Assembly: GCA_015655975.1 (NCBI GenBank)
Contig: DVEP01000035.1
Location: 1-64,000 of the forward strand
Origin: Eubacterium sp.
GTDB taxonomy: Bacteria > Bacillota > Clostridia > Oscillospirales > Acutalibacteraceae
DNA: 64,000 nt
Direction: 5' to 3'
The notes beneath the pieces are model-generated. The model had not been told where the DNA came from and searched no databases. It worked only from the letters and a program-made list of their open reading frames with translations. Each line of letters begins with the position of its first letter. Position 1 is the stretch's first letter. This document shows, piece after piece, positions 1-8,401 of the stretch. The translations under genes and the position numbers were made by a program.

Positions 1-1821
1 ATACAGTTTGTAGCCTTTTTTCGCTGTTGTGATTGTCGCACTGCTGTTGTCCGGACTTGACTTCAACTTCGCACTGCTCACCATTACCTGTCCCATTCTG
101 TCCGATGGGATGACTTCATAGTCGGTATCGACCGAAGTAACTTTAATGTACTGCGCAGAAGCGTAACCGTTGTAATTCTTGCCGTTTTTAACAAAACTTA
201 CTCTGTACCAATTATTTTCTGTTTTAGCAGAAATTTTAACCTCCGTGCCTTTTGCGATACTTGTAACAATACTGTAACTCTGTCCGGGGCCTGTTCTGAC
301 ATTTAGATTTCCGTTAGCAGTAACAACGCCTTTTGCGTTGAATACAACTTCATCTTCAACAGAGTCCGGACCCTCTACAGCGTCGGGTGTTCCCTTAAAA
401 ACAGGAATAGAAAATACTTTTTCATTTGAAATAATATTTGCGTCTGAATATGCACGATATGTTGAATATGCCTCTGAAGCGGCAGCCACAACATTTGCCA
501 TATATTCGTGGTTATACAAATTTCCCGACTCTTTATTTACATTGAACTTTTGAAGATAACCTGTAAATTGATATTTTGAAAAAGAATTGTAAATCCACTG
601 TGCACCGTAGTAAATTGAACGCTTCGGAGTGTACCAAGGTCTGCCGTTTGACGCAGTAGTATGCCCCCTGTCAATATATCCCATATATGTGTTTGAGCCT
701 ACTTTTACACTAACTTTGTAAAAATCGCCGTTGACAGATTTGTAGGTAAGCGATGTACCTTTCGGAACATCTGTAATTTTGCCCGAACCGTTAATGTTCG
801 GCAATTCTTCCACATAGCACTTTTCAACATAGCCATTGTAAGTTTTTCCGTCTTCTGTATATGAAACTTTGTACCAGTCTCCGCTTTCTCCGTCTATATA
901 GAGATAGTTGTCGTCGTATCTTACAGAAGAAGTTTGAGAAGACGCGCTTGCACTCGCTTTGATTTCAACTTTGTTTTTAGCAACTACTTTGCCCCATTTT
1001 CTTGAACCTTCACTGACAGATTTGTAGAGCGTAGTCTGTCTGTTTGTTTCAAGTCCTGAACTTGCCCATTTCAAACCGTCGGCAGCGCCTGTGTTTGCTC
1101 TGATATTATAATAGTTATAAATTCCCGGATATGAAGAATATGTACCCGACGCTCCGCCTGCGGTAGGATTTTTGCCGCCGACTTCCTGAACAATTTTTGA
1201 GGCAAGATAGTATGCGCTCATTCCGCTGTCTTTTGCCGCGTCGAGTATGGCGTGAGAATATGTTTCATTCAATGTATGAGTTTTTCCCTCTGCGTCTTTG
1301 TAGGAAATTTTCGACTTATACATCCATGTATTTTTCAATATAGACTCAATTCCCGAAATTGTCTGCGAAGAACTGTATTTCGTAGATTCAAATTGATATA
1401 TATACTTGTCATTTAAAAAGTTAAGCGGGTTTAAATAGTATTCAACCGCTTCTTTTGAAGCGCTGACCCAACTTTTTCCCTCTTGAATGACATAGTCTCC
1501 GTTTTTATAGCACTTAGAACACTTGCACTTAAAAGAATCTTGCGCCGACTTTTCTATCAACTGTTTGTCGTGGTAACTTCTTTCGCCTGCAACTGCCTCG
1601 TCCCATGTAAGACCTGTTTGAAAAGCCTCAAATTTCCAGTTCGGATATTTTTGATGCAAACTTCTCAGGTACGGTTTATAGTTGTCAGGGAAACCCTGCT
1701 CTTCCATATATTGCTCAAATTCTGAGTCTGCGGCAAAAACGCTTGTGCCTATCATTGCAGAAAACAAAGTAACCGTCATTACCAAACTCATCAGCAAAGC
1801 TGTCAATTTCTTACTTCTCAT
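1..1821 (-). CDS. Secreted glucosaminidase-family wall hydrolase with SH3 domains (3' end outside window)
   Basis: The frame is open from ATG at 1821 to base 1, so 607 codons are visible and the C-terminus is missing. An N-terminal signal peptide (MRSKKLTALL... ending SVFAAD) is followed by a domain starting FPDNYKPYLRSLHQKYPNW, typical of Firmicute proteins annotated as mannosyl-glycoprotein endo-beta-N-acetylglucosaminidase or peptidoglycan glucosaminidase. Around residues 190-260 are ASKIVQEVGG and YNYYNIRA, the usual active-site region of this family. At least three bacterial SH3-like segments follow (for example NVRTGPGQSYSIVTSIAKGT), expected to bind wall peptides. Probably exported to remodel peptidoglycan. 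The exact cleavage specificity cannot be told from sequence. The start is preceded by GGTGAAAAA as a modest ribosome site. Confidence 0.85.
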   Translation of the reverse strand, partial: MRSKKLTALLMSLVMTVTLFSAMIGTSVFAADSEFEQYMEEQGFPDNYKPYLRSLHQKYPNWKFEAFQTGLTWDEAVAGERSYHDKQLIEKSAQDSFKCKCSKCYKNGDYVIQEGKSWVSASKEAVEYYLNPLNFLNDKYIYQFESTKYSSSQTISGIESILKNTWMYKSKISYKDAEGKTHTLNETYSHAILDAAKDSGMSAYYLASKIVQEVGGKNPTAGGASGTYSSYPGIYNYYNIRANTGAADGLKWASSGLETNRQTTLYKSVSEGSRKWGKVVAKNKVEIKASASASSQTSSVRYDDNYLYIDGESGDWYKVSYTEDGKTYNGYVEKCYVEELPNINGSGKITDVPKGTSLTYKSVNGDFYKVSVKVGSNTYMGYIDRGHTTASNGRPWYTPKRSIYYGAQWIYNSFSKYQFTGYLQKFNVNKESGNLYNHEYMANVVAAASEAYSTYRAYSDANIISNEKVFSIPVFKGTPDAVEGPDSVEDEVVFNAKGVVTANGNLNVRTGPGQSYSIVTSIAKGTEVKISAKTENNWYRVSFVKNGKNYNGYASAQYIKVTSVDTDYEVIPSDRMGQVMVSSAKLKSSPDNSSATITTAKKGYKLY

Positions 1822-2047
1822 TTTTTCACCAACCCATAAATAAATAGTTGTAGTTTTAATACTTAAATTGTTTACAATATTTAATTATATTTTTCATAGT
1901 TTCCTATTAAAATTATATATCGAAAACAATATTATAATATCATTGAACAAAAACTATGTCAATTCAAATGCAGAAACTGTAATATTTTGGAGAAGAAAAT
2001 TGTCGAACTTTGTAAAAAAATTTTGCTGTCGATTTCTGTAAAATAAA

Positions 2048-2076
2048 TTGACAAATAGAATTATTTTGTGTAAAAT
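2048..2076 (+). promoter_or_regulatory. Sigma-A-type promoter of the HTH regulator gene
   Basis: TTGACA (2048-2053), a 17-base spacer and TAAAAT (2071-2076) lie 34 bases upstream of the regulator's ATG. The -35 is consensus and the spacing ideal. Confidence 0.8.
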
Positions 2077-2109
2077 ATTCACATAGTGTTGATAGGAGGT
2101 CGATACAGT

Positions 2110-2487
2110 ATGAAAATAGATTTTGGAAAAACACTGCAACAGTACAGAAAAGCGAACAATTTGTCGCAACAGCAAATATCGAATATGCTCTCTATAGGAC
2201 GGGCTACCTACGCGCGATACGAAGGCTCAACAAGACCAAACTATGAATTGCTTGTCAAAATAGCAAAAATATACGGCATCAGTGTGGACGAGCTTCTCAG
2301 TCAAAACATTTCGTACAACGGCGAGCCGAGTTCAAGCATTGCTTCGGAACCCATCGTTGAAGAAAAAATTGATACTGACTCAAAACTTATTAATTTAACT
2401 GATTTTGAAAAACAAGTACTGATTAAAACAAGACTTATGAAGTACGAAGACAAGATGAAACTTCTCGAATTTCTTGACAATATGTAA
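2110..2487 (+). CDS. HTH (Xre/Cro family) transcriptional regulator
   Basis: 125 aa starting MKIDFGKTLQQYRKANNLSQ. Residues 5-60 form a Cro/C1-type helix-turn-helix (LSQQQISNMLSIGRATYARY, then KIAKIYGISVDELL). The remaining 60 residues are acidic, predicted helical, and match no known effector domain. ATG at 2110 was chosen over the in-frame 2086 start because AGGAGGT (2094-2100) sits nine bases upstream of it. It has its own promoter and a hairpin terminator, so it is monocistronic. Targets are unknown; the neighbouring wall hydrolase is divergent and could be one, but no operator was identified. Confidence 0.85.
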   Translation: MKIDFGKTLQQYRKANNLSQQQISNMLSIGRATYARYEGSTRPNYELLVKIAKIYGISVDELLSQNISYNGEPSSSIASEPIVEEKIDTDSKLINLTDFEKQVLIKTRLMKYEDKMKLLEFLDNM

Positions 2488-2494
2488 ATGATAT

Positions 2495-2529
2495 AAAAAG
2501 CAGATTTCTTTCATTGAAATCTGCTTTTT
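2495..2529. terminator. Bidirectional intrinsic terminator
   Basis: Inverted repeat AAAAGCAGATTTC / GAAATCTGCTTTT with a short loop, T-rich on both strands. It sits between the HTH gene (+) and the carboxypeptidase gene (-), both ending here. Confidence 0.85.
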
Positions 2530-2559
2530 GTTTTATTCTCTAAAGCTCATTTTGAGCAA

Positions 2560-3888
2560 TTATTTATTTTGTTCATTCATTTTTCTTTTATTTTGAATAT
2601 CTTTTTGCTTTTTTCTTTTCATAAATTCAAACACAAAAAAGCACACAAAACCTGCAAAAATACAAATCAAAACAACTTTTGTGATTGTATATGAAAAGAA
2701 TTGTTTTACAGCGTTAAAAATTGCCAAAATCCTTGAAACTTCAACCGTTTCAGCGGCAACTATATCCACTGTCGCAACAACTTCGTCGGCATATATAATT
2801 TCTGCTTTGCCGAGAACATCGCCTTTTTTAACAGGCGCCTTTGCCTCTTTTACCGTATCTTCGGTCGGTCTGATGATGACCATTGATGAGTCTAAACTCG
2901 ACGGAACTATTGTTGAAACATCCTGTGCAGCTACCAACTGTAAAGTGTCGGCATTCTTACCGTTTTTAACGGGAATATCACAGACGACATCGTCTTTTTT
3001 AATGACCGTCTTGTATTTCAAACTTGAAAACGCCCATTTAAAAAGAGTTGCACAATCTATGAAAGAACATTTTTCAATATATCCGTCTTTATTGTAGTCT
3101 ATTCTCGGGCTGTTGCAAACTATCGCTAAATAGTTGTATCCGTCTTTTGACGCAGTTGTTATCAAACAGTAACCTGCCTCTGTTGTAGAGCCTGTTTTAA
3201 TGCCTTTGGCATATTCATAGTAATATGAAACAAACGCTTTGTTAAGCATTAAATTTGTATTTGAATACTTTGTACCGTTGTATTCATACGACAATGTTTC
3301 TGAAATTTCTTTAAATGTACTGTTTTGAAGTGCCGCGAGCGTGATTAGTCTTAAATCCGAAACTGTTGTATAATGATTATCATCATGCAAACCCGTAGCA
3401 TTTGTAAAGTTTGTATTTTCACAGCCTATCTGCTTTGTCCAATCATTCATCATTTGAACAAAAGCATCTATACTTCCCGCAACATATTCTGCAAGAATAT
3501 TGCACGCGTCACACGCAGAGTGCACCATACACAAATAGAGTAACTGCCTGATTGTAAGTTTTTCTCCGACTTTAAGATTTGCAGTCTGTGCGCCTGTACC
3601 GAGCAGTGAATCGTATGCTGTTTTCGACATTACAGTCGTTGCGTCCAAGTCCTCTACATTGTTAAGCGTAACTATTGCAGTAACTATTTTCGTCAGCGAC
3701 GCAGGGTAAACCTTCTCTTTTTCATTTTTCGCGCACACTACGGGATAATTTTTGTCATCTAAACTTACAAGCATATAATTTTCTGCGTAAATTTTTTCTG
3801 TCGGTTGATATTGCGCCGCAAATGCGCTTGTACAGGGCATCAGCGCCACCAACAATGCAATTACAAACGACAATACTTTCTTTTTCAT
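2560..3888 (-). CDS. D-alanyl-D-alanine carboxypeptidase (PBP5/DacF type)
   Basis: 442 aa, with an N-terminal signal peptide (LSFVIALLVALMPCTSAFAA). The peptidase S11 core carries the SxxK motif PASLTKIVTA near residue 82 and the KTG motif GIKTGSTTEAGYC near residue 230. The second active-site motif, normally SGN or SAN, reads HSACDACN, so Asn is replaced by Cys. A C-terminal membrane anchor (ICIFAGFVCFFVFEF) precedes a Lys/Arg-rich tail, placing the enzyme on the outer face of the membrane. The family trims the terminal D-Ala of peptidoglycan stem peptides and is often sporulation-linked in Firmicutes. Single gene, convergent with the HTH gene. Family call is secure; whether it acts in vegetative cells or spores is unknown. 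Confidence 0.92.
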   Translation of the reverse strand: MKKKVLSFVIALLVALMPCTSAFAAQYQPTEKIYAENYMLVSLDDKNYPVVCAKNEKEKVYPASLTKIVTAIVTLNNVEDLDATTVMSKTAYDSLLGTGAQTANLKVGEKLTIRQLLYLCMVHSACDACNILAEYVAGSIDAFVQMMNDWTKQIGCENTNFTNATGLHDDNHYTTVSDLRLITLAALQNSTFKEISETLSYEYNGTKYSNTNLMLNKAFVSYYYEYAKGIKTGSTTEAGYCLITTASKDGYNYLAIVCNSPRIDYNKDGYIEKCSFIDCATLFKWAFSSLKYKTVIKKDDVVCDIPVKNGKNADTLQLVAAQDVSTIVPSSLDSSMVIIRPTEDTVKEAKAPVKKGDVLGKAEIIYADEVVATVDIVAAETVEVSRILAIFNAVKQFFSYTITKVVLICIFAGFVCFFVFEFMKRKKQKDIQNKRKMNEQNK

Positions 3889-4011
3889 ATCTTGACACCT
3901 ACGAACTTTGTGATTATTATATTATACATAGTTTAACATTTTTATCAATTAAATTAAAGAAGTAATTTTAAATTTTTTTTAAATTACAAAATTTACCTAC
4001 GGAGAGGTTTT

Positions 4012-4692
4012 ATGGTTTATATAACAGGCGACATACACGGAGATATTACTTTTTTTAATAACCCGCAATTAAAAAAACTTACCGAAAAAGACACTTTGAT
4101 TGTCTGCGGAGATTTCGGTTTCATTTGGGACCCAAATGATGAAAAAGAAAAGAAAAATCTTGAAAAACTGAAAAAACAAAAATACACCATCTGCTTTTTA
4201 GACGGTGCTCACGAAAACTTTGACATTTTGGACTCATACCGTCCATACAGATACAGAGGCGGAAACACGCATAAAATTGCCGACAACATTTACCATCTGT
4301 TAAGAGGTGAAATTTTTGACTTCGACGACAAAACATTTTTTGTAATGGGCGGAGGAGAAAGCGACGATATAGATATGCGTTTGGAAGGCAGAAGTTGGTG
4401 GAAACACGAATTGCCGACAGGCGAAGAACTTTTAAACGGCGGAGAAAACCTGAAAAATTCAGACTACAAAGTGAACTATATTTTAACTTATGAAGCACCT
4501 GCCGCTGCAAAAGACTTTTTGAGAATGCATACAAACAACACTACTTTACAAATATCTATTTTAAACAACTACTTGCAGGAATTAATGAAAAATGTCGAAT
4601 ATGTGCATTGGTATTTCGGCTCTTTGCACCTTGATTTGCCTATTTCAAGAAAAATGACTGCCGTATTTGAAAAAATCATTCCTATTAAATAA
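4012..4692 (+). CDS. Metallophosphoesterase family protein
   Basis: 226 aa. The N-terminus YITGDIHGD and LIVCGDFGFIWD give the D-x-H and G-D motifs of calcineurin-like phosphoesterases. LDGAHENF replaces the usual GNHD/E motif (G-A-H-E), and MGGGESDD follows. The C-terminal metal-binding histidine region is probably HWYFGSLH. A cytoplasmic two-metal phosphohydrolase is expected; the substrate is unknown. GGAGAGG lies just before the ATG. Single gene, followed by the MATE promoter. Confidence 0.8.
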   Translation: MVYITGDIHGDITFFNNPQLKKLTEKDTLIVCGDFGFIWDPNDEKEKKNLEKLKKQKYTICFLDGAHENFDILDSYRPYRYRGGNTHKIADNIYHLLRGEIFDFDDKTFFVMGGGESDDIDMRLEGRSWWKHELPTGEELLNGGENLKNSDYKVNYILTYEAPAAAKDFLRMHTNNTTLQISILNNYLQELMKNVEYVHWYFGSLHLDLPISRKMTAVFEKIIPIK

Positions 4693-4701
4693 GCAAGTGT
4701 A

Positions 4702-4730
4702 TTGACAAATTCGCAATTTTATGATATTCT
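4702..4730 (+). promoter_or_regulatory. Promoter of the MATE exporter transcription unit
   Basis: TTGACA (4702-4707), a 17-base spacer and TATTCT (4725-4730). It lies about 190 bases before the MATE start codon, so the mRNA has a long leader. Confidence 0.75.
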
Positions 4731-4736
4731 TCACAC

Positions 4737-4910
4737 CGTTGTTGAAATTGTTTTAAAATGAATAATAAAACCCTTGGTTGTGAAAGTCAAACTCACAGTT
4801 TTCGTATTCAAACTACCTTGGGAGTGGATTTTTCCCGATTATAAATCAGCTTTTCGCCACACAATTTTCTTTTGAATTTTGTGTGGCTTATTTTATATTC
4901 AAATATATTT
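4737..4910 (+). promoter_or_regulatory. Structured mRNA leader with an internal terminator, possible riboswitch or attenuator
   Basis: Between promoter and ribosome site are a hairpin (TGTGA at 4780-4784 with TCACA at 4793-4797), a second (GGGA and TCCC around 4820-4836), and a long hairpin at 4856-4887 (GCCACACAA with TTGTGTGGC) followed by TTATTTTATATT. The last looks like an intrinsic terminator placed 24 bases before AGGAG. This layout is typical of ligand-controlled exporter genes. I could not match it to ykkC/guanidine, TPP, purine, ZTP or other classes I know by eye. The regulatory role is inference. Confidence 0.5.
4856..4896 (+). terminator. Leader terminator upstream of the MATE gene
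   Basis: Nine-base-pair stem GCCACACAA/TTGTGTGGC with further partial pairing inside, then a U-rich run. It ends before the exporter's ribosome site, so it would abort transcription unless an alternative structure forms. Confidence 0.6.
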
Positions 4911-4923
4911 AGGAGCAATTACT

Positions 4924-6261
4924 ATGGACCAAAGTTTTATGAAAAAAAGGAAAATTTGGGGACTTGTATTAACAATGTCGATACCGAATGTGCTGTCTAT
5001 GCTTGTAAATTCACTTTACAATATAGTTGACAGTTTTTTCGTTGCACAGATAAGTGAAGACGCCATGACGGCGTTGTCGCTCGTGTTTCCTATACAAAAC
5101 CTCATCAACTCAATAGCAATAGGTTTCGGTGTGGGTGTAAATGCTGTAATCGCCTTGCATTTGGGCGCTAAAAAAGATGAAAGCGCAAACATTTCCGCAA
5201 CATACGGCGTGATTTTAAGCGCACTGCACGGAATTTTGCTGACAATCATCTCTATACTTATAATGCCTTGGTTTTTGGGACTTTTTACCGACAACGCACA
5301 AGTTATTGATATGGGCGTTGAATATTCAAAAGTTGTTTTTATGTTTTCTTTGCCTATAAGTGTCAGTATGAGCCTTGAAAAGATATTTCAGGCAGTCGGC
5401 AGAATGAAAACAAGTATGTTCGTGATTATAGCAGGTTGTATAACAAACATTGTTTTAGACCCGATTTTAATTTTTGGTTTGGGAGCCGTAAAACCTATGG
5501 GTATAGGCGGAGCGGCGCTTGCAACAGGTATTGGTCAAACAGTTGTTTTTGCACTGTATATCATCATTTATTTCGCAAAACCGATAAATGTTAAAATTGA
5601 TTTTAAAAACATTTTTTACAAGAAAGGTATCATAAAACAACTCTATTTCATAGGAATACCTGCAACTCTGAATATGGCTTTGCCGTCGCTTCTCGTTTCC
5701 GCACTCAACGCAATACTTGCGTCTTTTTCACAAATATATGTAGTCATACTCGGAATTTACTACAAACTGCAAACATTTGTATATATGTCGTCCAACGGAA
5801 TCATTCAGGGAATTCGTCCGCTTGTCGGCTACAACTACGGTGCAGGAGAGTACGCAAGAGTCAAAAAAATTTACAGAGTTTCTTTAATTTTAAGCACATC
5901 AATAATGCTTGTCGGAACACTCATCTGCTTAATCATTCCAAACAAACTGATGGCAATGTTTTCTGCAAATCCACAGACAATAGAGGCAGGCGCACAGGCT
6001 TTGAGAATTATCAGTATCGGCTTTATCGTTTCAGCCGTTTCAATTTGTTCTTCAGGTGCGCTTGAAGGACTCGGCAAAGGCTTGCCGTCGCTTATCATAT
6101 CTTTACTGCGATATGTTGTTGTAATAATTCCCGTCGCATTTGTACTGAGCAAAATCCTCGGTGCAACAGGCGTATGGCACGCTTTTTGGATAACAGAATT
6201 CGTTGTCGCCGCAATTTCATATATTTTGTATAAACGAGTATTTAAAACAAAAAGAATTTAG
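4924..6261 (+). CDS. MATE family multidrug/metabolite exporter
   Basis: 445 aa with about 12 hydrophobic segments in two homologous halves. The N-terminus (SIPNVLSMLVNSLYNIVDSF) and the second-half start (IPATLNMALPSLLVSALNAI) are the classic MATE repeats, and GIIQGIRPLVGYNYGAG is the conserved motif of the second half. Family members export cationic drugs, dyes or metabolites by Na+ or H+ antiport across the cytoplasmic membrane. The start at 4924 follows AGGAG (4911-4915); an upstream in-frame ATG at 4879 lies inside the leader terminator and is rejected. Preceded by a possible riboswitch, whose ligand would hint at the substrate. The stop overlaps that of the convergent anti-sigma gene by four bases. 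Confidence 0.92.
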   Translation: MDQSFMKKRKIWGLVLTMSIPNVLSMLVNSLYNIVDSFFVAQISEDAMTALSLVFPIQNLINSIAIGFGVGVNAVIALHLGAKKDESANISATYGVILSALHGILLTIISILIMPWFLGLFTDNAQVIDMGVEYSKVVFMFSLPISVSMSLEKIFQAVGRMKTSMFVIIAGCITNIVLDPILIFGLGAVKPMGIGGAALATGIGQTVVFALYIIIYFAKPINVKIDFKNIFYKKGIIKQLYFIGIPATLNMALPSLLVSALNAILASFSQIYVVILGIYYKLQTFVYMSSNGIIQGIRPLVGYNYGAGEYARVKKIYRVSLILSTSIMLVGTLICLIIPNKLMAMFSANPQTIEAGAQALRIISIGFIVSAVSICSSGALEGLGKGLPSLIISLLRYVVVIIPVAFVLSKILGATGVWHAFWITEFVVAAISYILYKRVFKTKRI

Positions 6262-7025
6262 ATTTTTTCGGCTATTTCTACTGCTTGTTTAAAGTTGCAG
6301 TTTTGAAGATTTATATGATAAACAGTATCTTTGTCTTTGTACATTATTGCAGAATTGTTTTTGTGCGTATAGACTACAATATCCATACCGTTTTTATTTA
6401 TGATTTTTTTCTGCTTAAAAACAGTTGTCGCTTCAATTATTCCTAAGTCTTGTGCAACAGACTGATTGTTTGCTCTGTTTATGATGATACTGCAAAAAAT
6501 ATCATCATCGAAATTAAAATCTGCTCTGGCGAATACTGTTTTTTCATTTTTATCAACTATAAAATAGTCTAAATCGTCAACATCTGTCAAATCAGAAGGC
6601 AAAACAATGTTTTCAAAATTGTTTTCTTTAAGTTTTTTAACCAAAAAGTGTTCTTCCGACAAGTAGTTTTCTGCCGAATTTGCTCCGTTATTTAAGTTTA
6701 TAACACAACTGTCATTGTACTCGACTAAAACATCGCTGTTTTTGTAAAAATTCATATAACTTGCAGTTACGGGAACAGCTATACTTACCAATACAACAAT
6801 AACAGCCGCCGCTATAAAGAACTTTTTTAACTTTATGCGTGTCGGCTTTTTATTTTTGCTCTTCTTTAATTCATTTTCCAAAATCTCAGCACAGAAATCC
6901 ACAAGTTCTGTATCCATATCTTCCGGCTCTTTGTTCAATTCTTCGTCCATAATTTCCTGAATTTCTTTTAAACTGAATTTAATCGGTTTTTCAATAAGCG
7001 CTTTTTTTAAATCTGTGTGTTTCAT
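6258..7025 (-). CDS. Single-pass membrane protein, probable anti-sigma factor
   Basis: 255 aa. An acidic N-terminal cytoplasmic part (about 1-68), one membrane segment (FFIAAAVIVVLVSIAVPVTA, about 70-92) and an extracytoplasmic domain of about 160 residues with no recognised fold. It starts four bases after the ECF sigma gene with AGGTGAT overlapping the sigma stop, so the two are almost surely cotranslated. Topology and position match anti-sigma factors of Clostridia (compare DUF4367-type proteins), which hold the sigma at the membrane until an envelope signal arrives. No zinc-binding HxxxCxxC motif is visible. Function is inferred from topology and context. Confidence 0.65.
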   Translation of the reverse strand: MKHTDLKKALIEKPIKFSLKEIQEIMDEELNKEPEDMDTELVDFCAEILENELKKSKNKKPTRIKLKKFFIAAAVIVVLVSIAVPVTASYMNFYKNSDVLVEYNDSCVINLNNGANSAENYLSEEHFLVKKLKENNFENIVLPSDLTDVDDLDYFIVDKNEKTVFARADFNFDDDIFCSIIINRANNQSVAQDLGIIEATTVFKQKKIINKNGMDIVVYTHKNNSAIMYKDKDTVYHINLQNCNFKQAVEIAEKI

Positions 7026-7029
7026 TTTA

Positions 7030-7560
7030 TCACCTATAGTTATATTCTATTGTTTTTGCAAGTTTTTTTATTTTATTGCAAAGTCTGTAATGTCGCTGCT
7101 TAACCGCTGCATACGAAATTCCGTATTTCTTTGAAAGTCGGCTGTAATCTAATTGTTTTACATATATGTAATCGTACAGTTCAAGTTCTTCTTTTGTAAG
7201 CTGCGACAAAAGTTTGTCCTTTAATTTTTCTATTGAAATGTTTTTTAAAATTTCTTCGTCAAAATCGACTTCATACGGAAATTGACACATACTGTCCAAG
7301 TTTACAATATGTTTCTTATGTTTATAAATCTTTCTGAATTTTTCGTTTATTCTTCTGTTTAAAACACTGTAAAGCCATACTTTTGGATTTTTCGGAAGTC
7401 CGTTTTTCTCGGTATATTCGCAAAAAGCCAAAAATGTTTCAGATATTATATCGTCTGTCTCGTCTTCAAAATTATGCATCTTAATTTGGCAAATCATTCT
7501 TAAATTTTCTTCGTTTTCGTTCCACAAATCACTTACTGTGTCATTCGTTTGTAAAAGAAT
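7030..7560 (-). CDS. RNA polymerase sigma-70 family (ECF) factor
   Basis: About 176 aa. Region 2 is visible (ETDDIISETFLAFCEY, then NPKVWLYSVLNRRINEKFRK) and region 4 ends with a helix-turn-helix (LDYSRLSKKYGISYAAVKQ). No ATG, GTG or TTG lies at the expected start. A TTG in frame at 7632 falls inside a terminator hairpin, while GGAGG at 7568-7572 is seven bases before ATT at 7560, and sigma region 2 begins soon after. I therefore propose an ATT start, as in infC, with the longer form as the alternative. Cotranscribed with the membrane protein downstream, its likely anti-sigma. Target promoters are unknown. Confidence 0.8.
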   Translation of the reverse strand: MLLQTNDTVSDLWNENEENLRMICQIKMHNFEDETDDIISETFLAFCEYTEKNGLPKNPKVWLYSVLNRRINEKFRKIYKHKKHIVNLDSMCQFPYEVDFDEEILKNISIEKLKDKLLSQLTKEELELYDYIYVKQLDYSRLSKKYGISYAAVKQRHYRLCNKIKKLAKTIEYNYR

Positions 7561-7590
7561 AATATCGCCTCCTTTAATGCCTTGCTTTAA

Positions 7591-7638
7591 CAAAATAAAA
7601 AGAGCACTTTGTGTAACCAAAAGGTCAAACAAAGTGCT
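7591..7638 (-). terminator. Intrinsic terminator downstream of the VanZ-like gene
   Basis: Perfect ten-pair stem (AGCACTTTGT at 7603-7612, ACAAAGTGCT at 7629-7638). Read on the minus strand it is followed by CTTTTTATTTTG. It separates the VanZ/secreted pair from the sigma operon. Confidence 0.75.
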
Positions 7639-7774
7639 TTAAGGAACGCTGATGTTATAAAATCATCAGTAAATTTAGTTGAAACCATAAATACTTTGTA
7701 TGAATATTACATCAGCTAAATAAAAATGTACTTAAACAATCAATTTGAGATAATTTGATATTTAATTTTTTGTA

Positions 7775-8392
7775 TCAGCACTGCGTATAATTACAATTTG
7801 TCTTTGTTATTGCTATTCTTTGTTTTAAAAATTTTTTTATAATAATATATATAATATATCCGATTACTGCGCCGGTCATATTCAATATAACATCATCAAT
7901 ATCGACCGACCTTCCCACAAAATACTGTAAGAACTCAATCGATATTGTAACAGCAAGAGAAATCAGAAGAGGGTATATTCCCTTAATCTTGCTGTTTGAC
8001 AGATTTATCAAAATCGGCAGAGGCATCAAAACAAAAAAGTTTGCCAAAAGATTTAATATAACATATCTGTCTTTTCCTCCGAAAAGCAAAGTTTCAAACT
8101 GGCTTTTAAGAGTCGCAAAAGGCACCATATTTATTAAATGTTCTTCAAAATGACCTGCTACCGAACAATCAAAATCTATGTTATTCGGTTCAAATGTTAT
8201 AAATATATTGATTCTTGGGATAATCAATATTTCTAAAAGCGAAGTTATATATATGACAAAGCAAAACGCAATCATTTCATTGACGGTGAACAATTTTTTA
8301 TTTTTCTTTTTTAAAACAGGAATTCGCACGGCAATATAGATAATTGAAACAATTAAACACATTGCAATCCATCTGATAAAATCTTCTGTCAT
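7775..8392 (-). CDS. VanZ-like family membrane protein
   Basis: 205 aa with about five membrane segments. The C-terminal half carries the VanZ-family signature: MVPFATLK, then NLLANFFVLMPLPILI, EFLQYFVGRSVDIDDVILN and a final glycine-containing helix. VanZ lowers teicoplanin binding in enterococci, but the chromosomal family is broad and mostly uncharacterised, so no resistance role is claimed. It begins ten bases after the small secreted protein and has no clear ribosome site, suggesting translational coupling. Confidence 0.85.
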   Translation of the reverse strand: MTEDFIRWIAMCLIVSIIYIAVRIPVLKKKNKKLFTVNEMIAFCFVIYITSLLEILIIPRINIFITFEPNNIDFDCSVAGHFEEHLINMVPFATLKSQFETLLFGGKDRYVILNLLANFFVLMPLPILINLSNSKIKGIYPLLISLAVTISIEFLQYFVGRSVDIDDVILNMTGAVIGYIIYIIIKKFLKQRIAITKTNCNYTQC

Positions 8393-8401
8393 AGTTTATT
8401 A

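Noticed and set aside
4740..4860. Cobalamin-riboswitch-like words when the MATE leader is read on the minus strand
   Set aside because: No minus-strand gene follows and the core is incomplete; the similarity looks accidental.
4879..4923. Upstream in-frame ATG extending the MATE protein by 15 residues
   Set aside because: It lies inside the leader terminator hairpin, has no ribosome site and does not match the family N-terminus.
7775..8392. Glycopeptide resistance from the VanZ-like protein
   Set aside because: No vanH, vanA or vanX genes nearby; the chromosomal VanZ family is broad.
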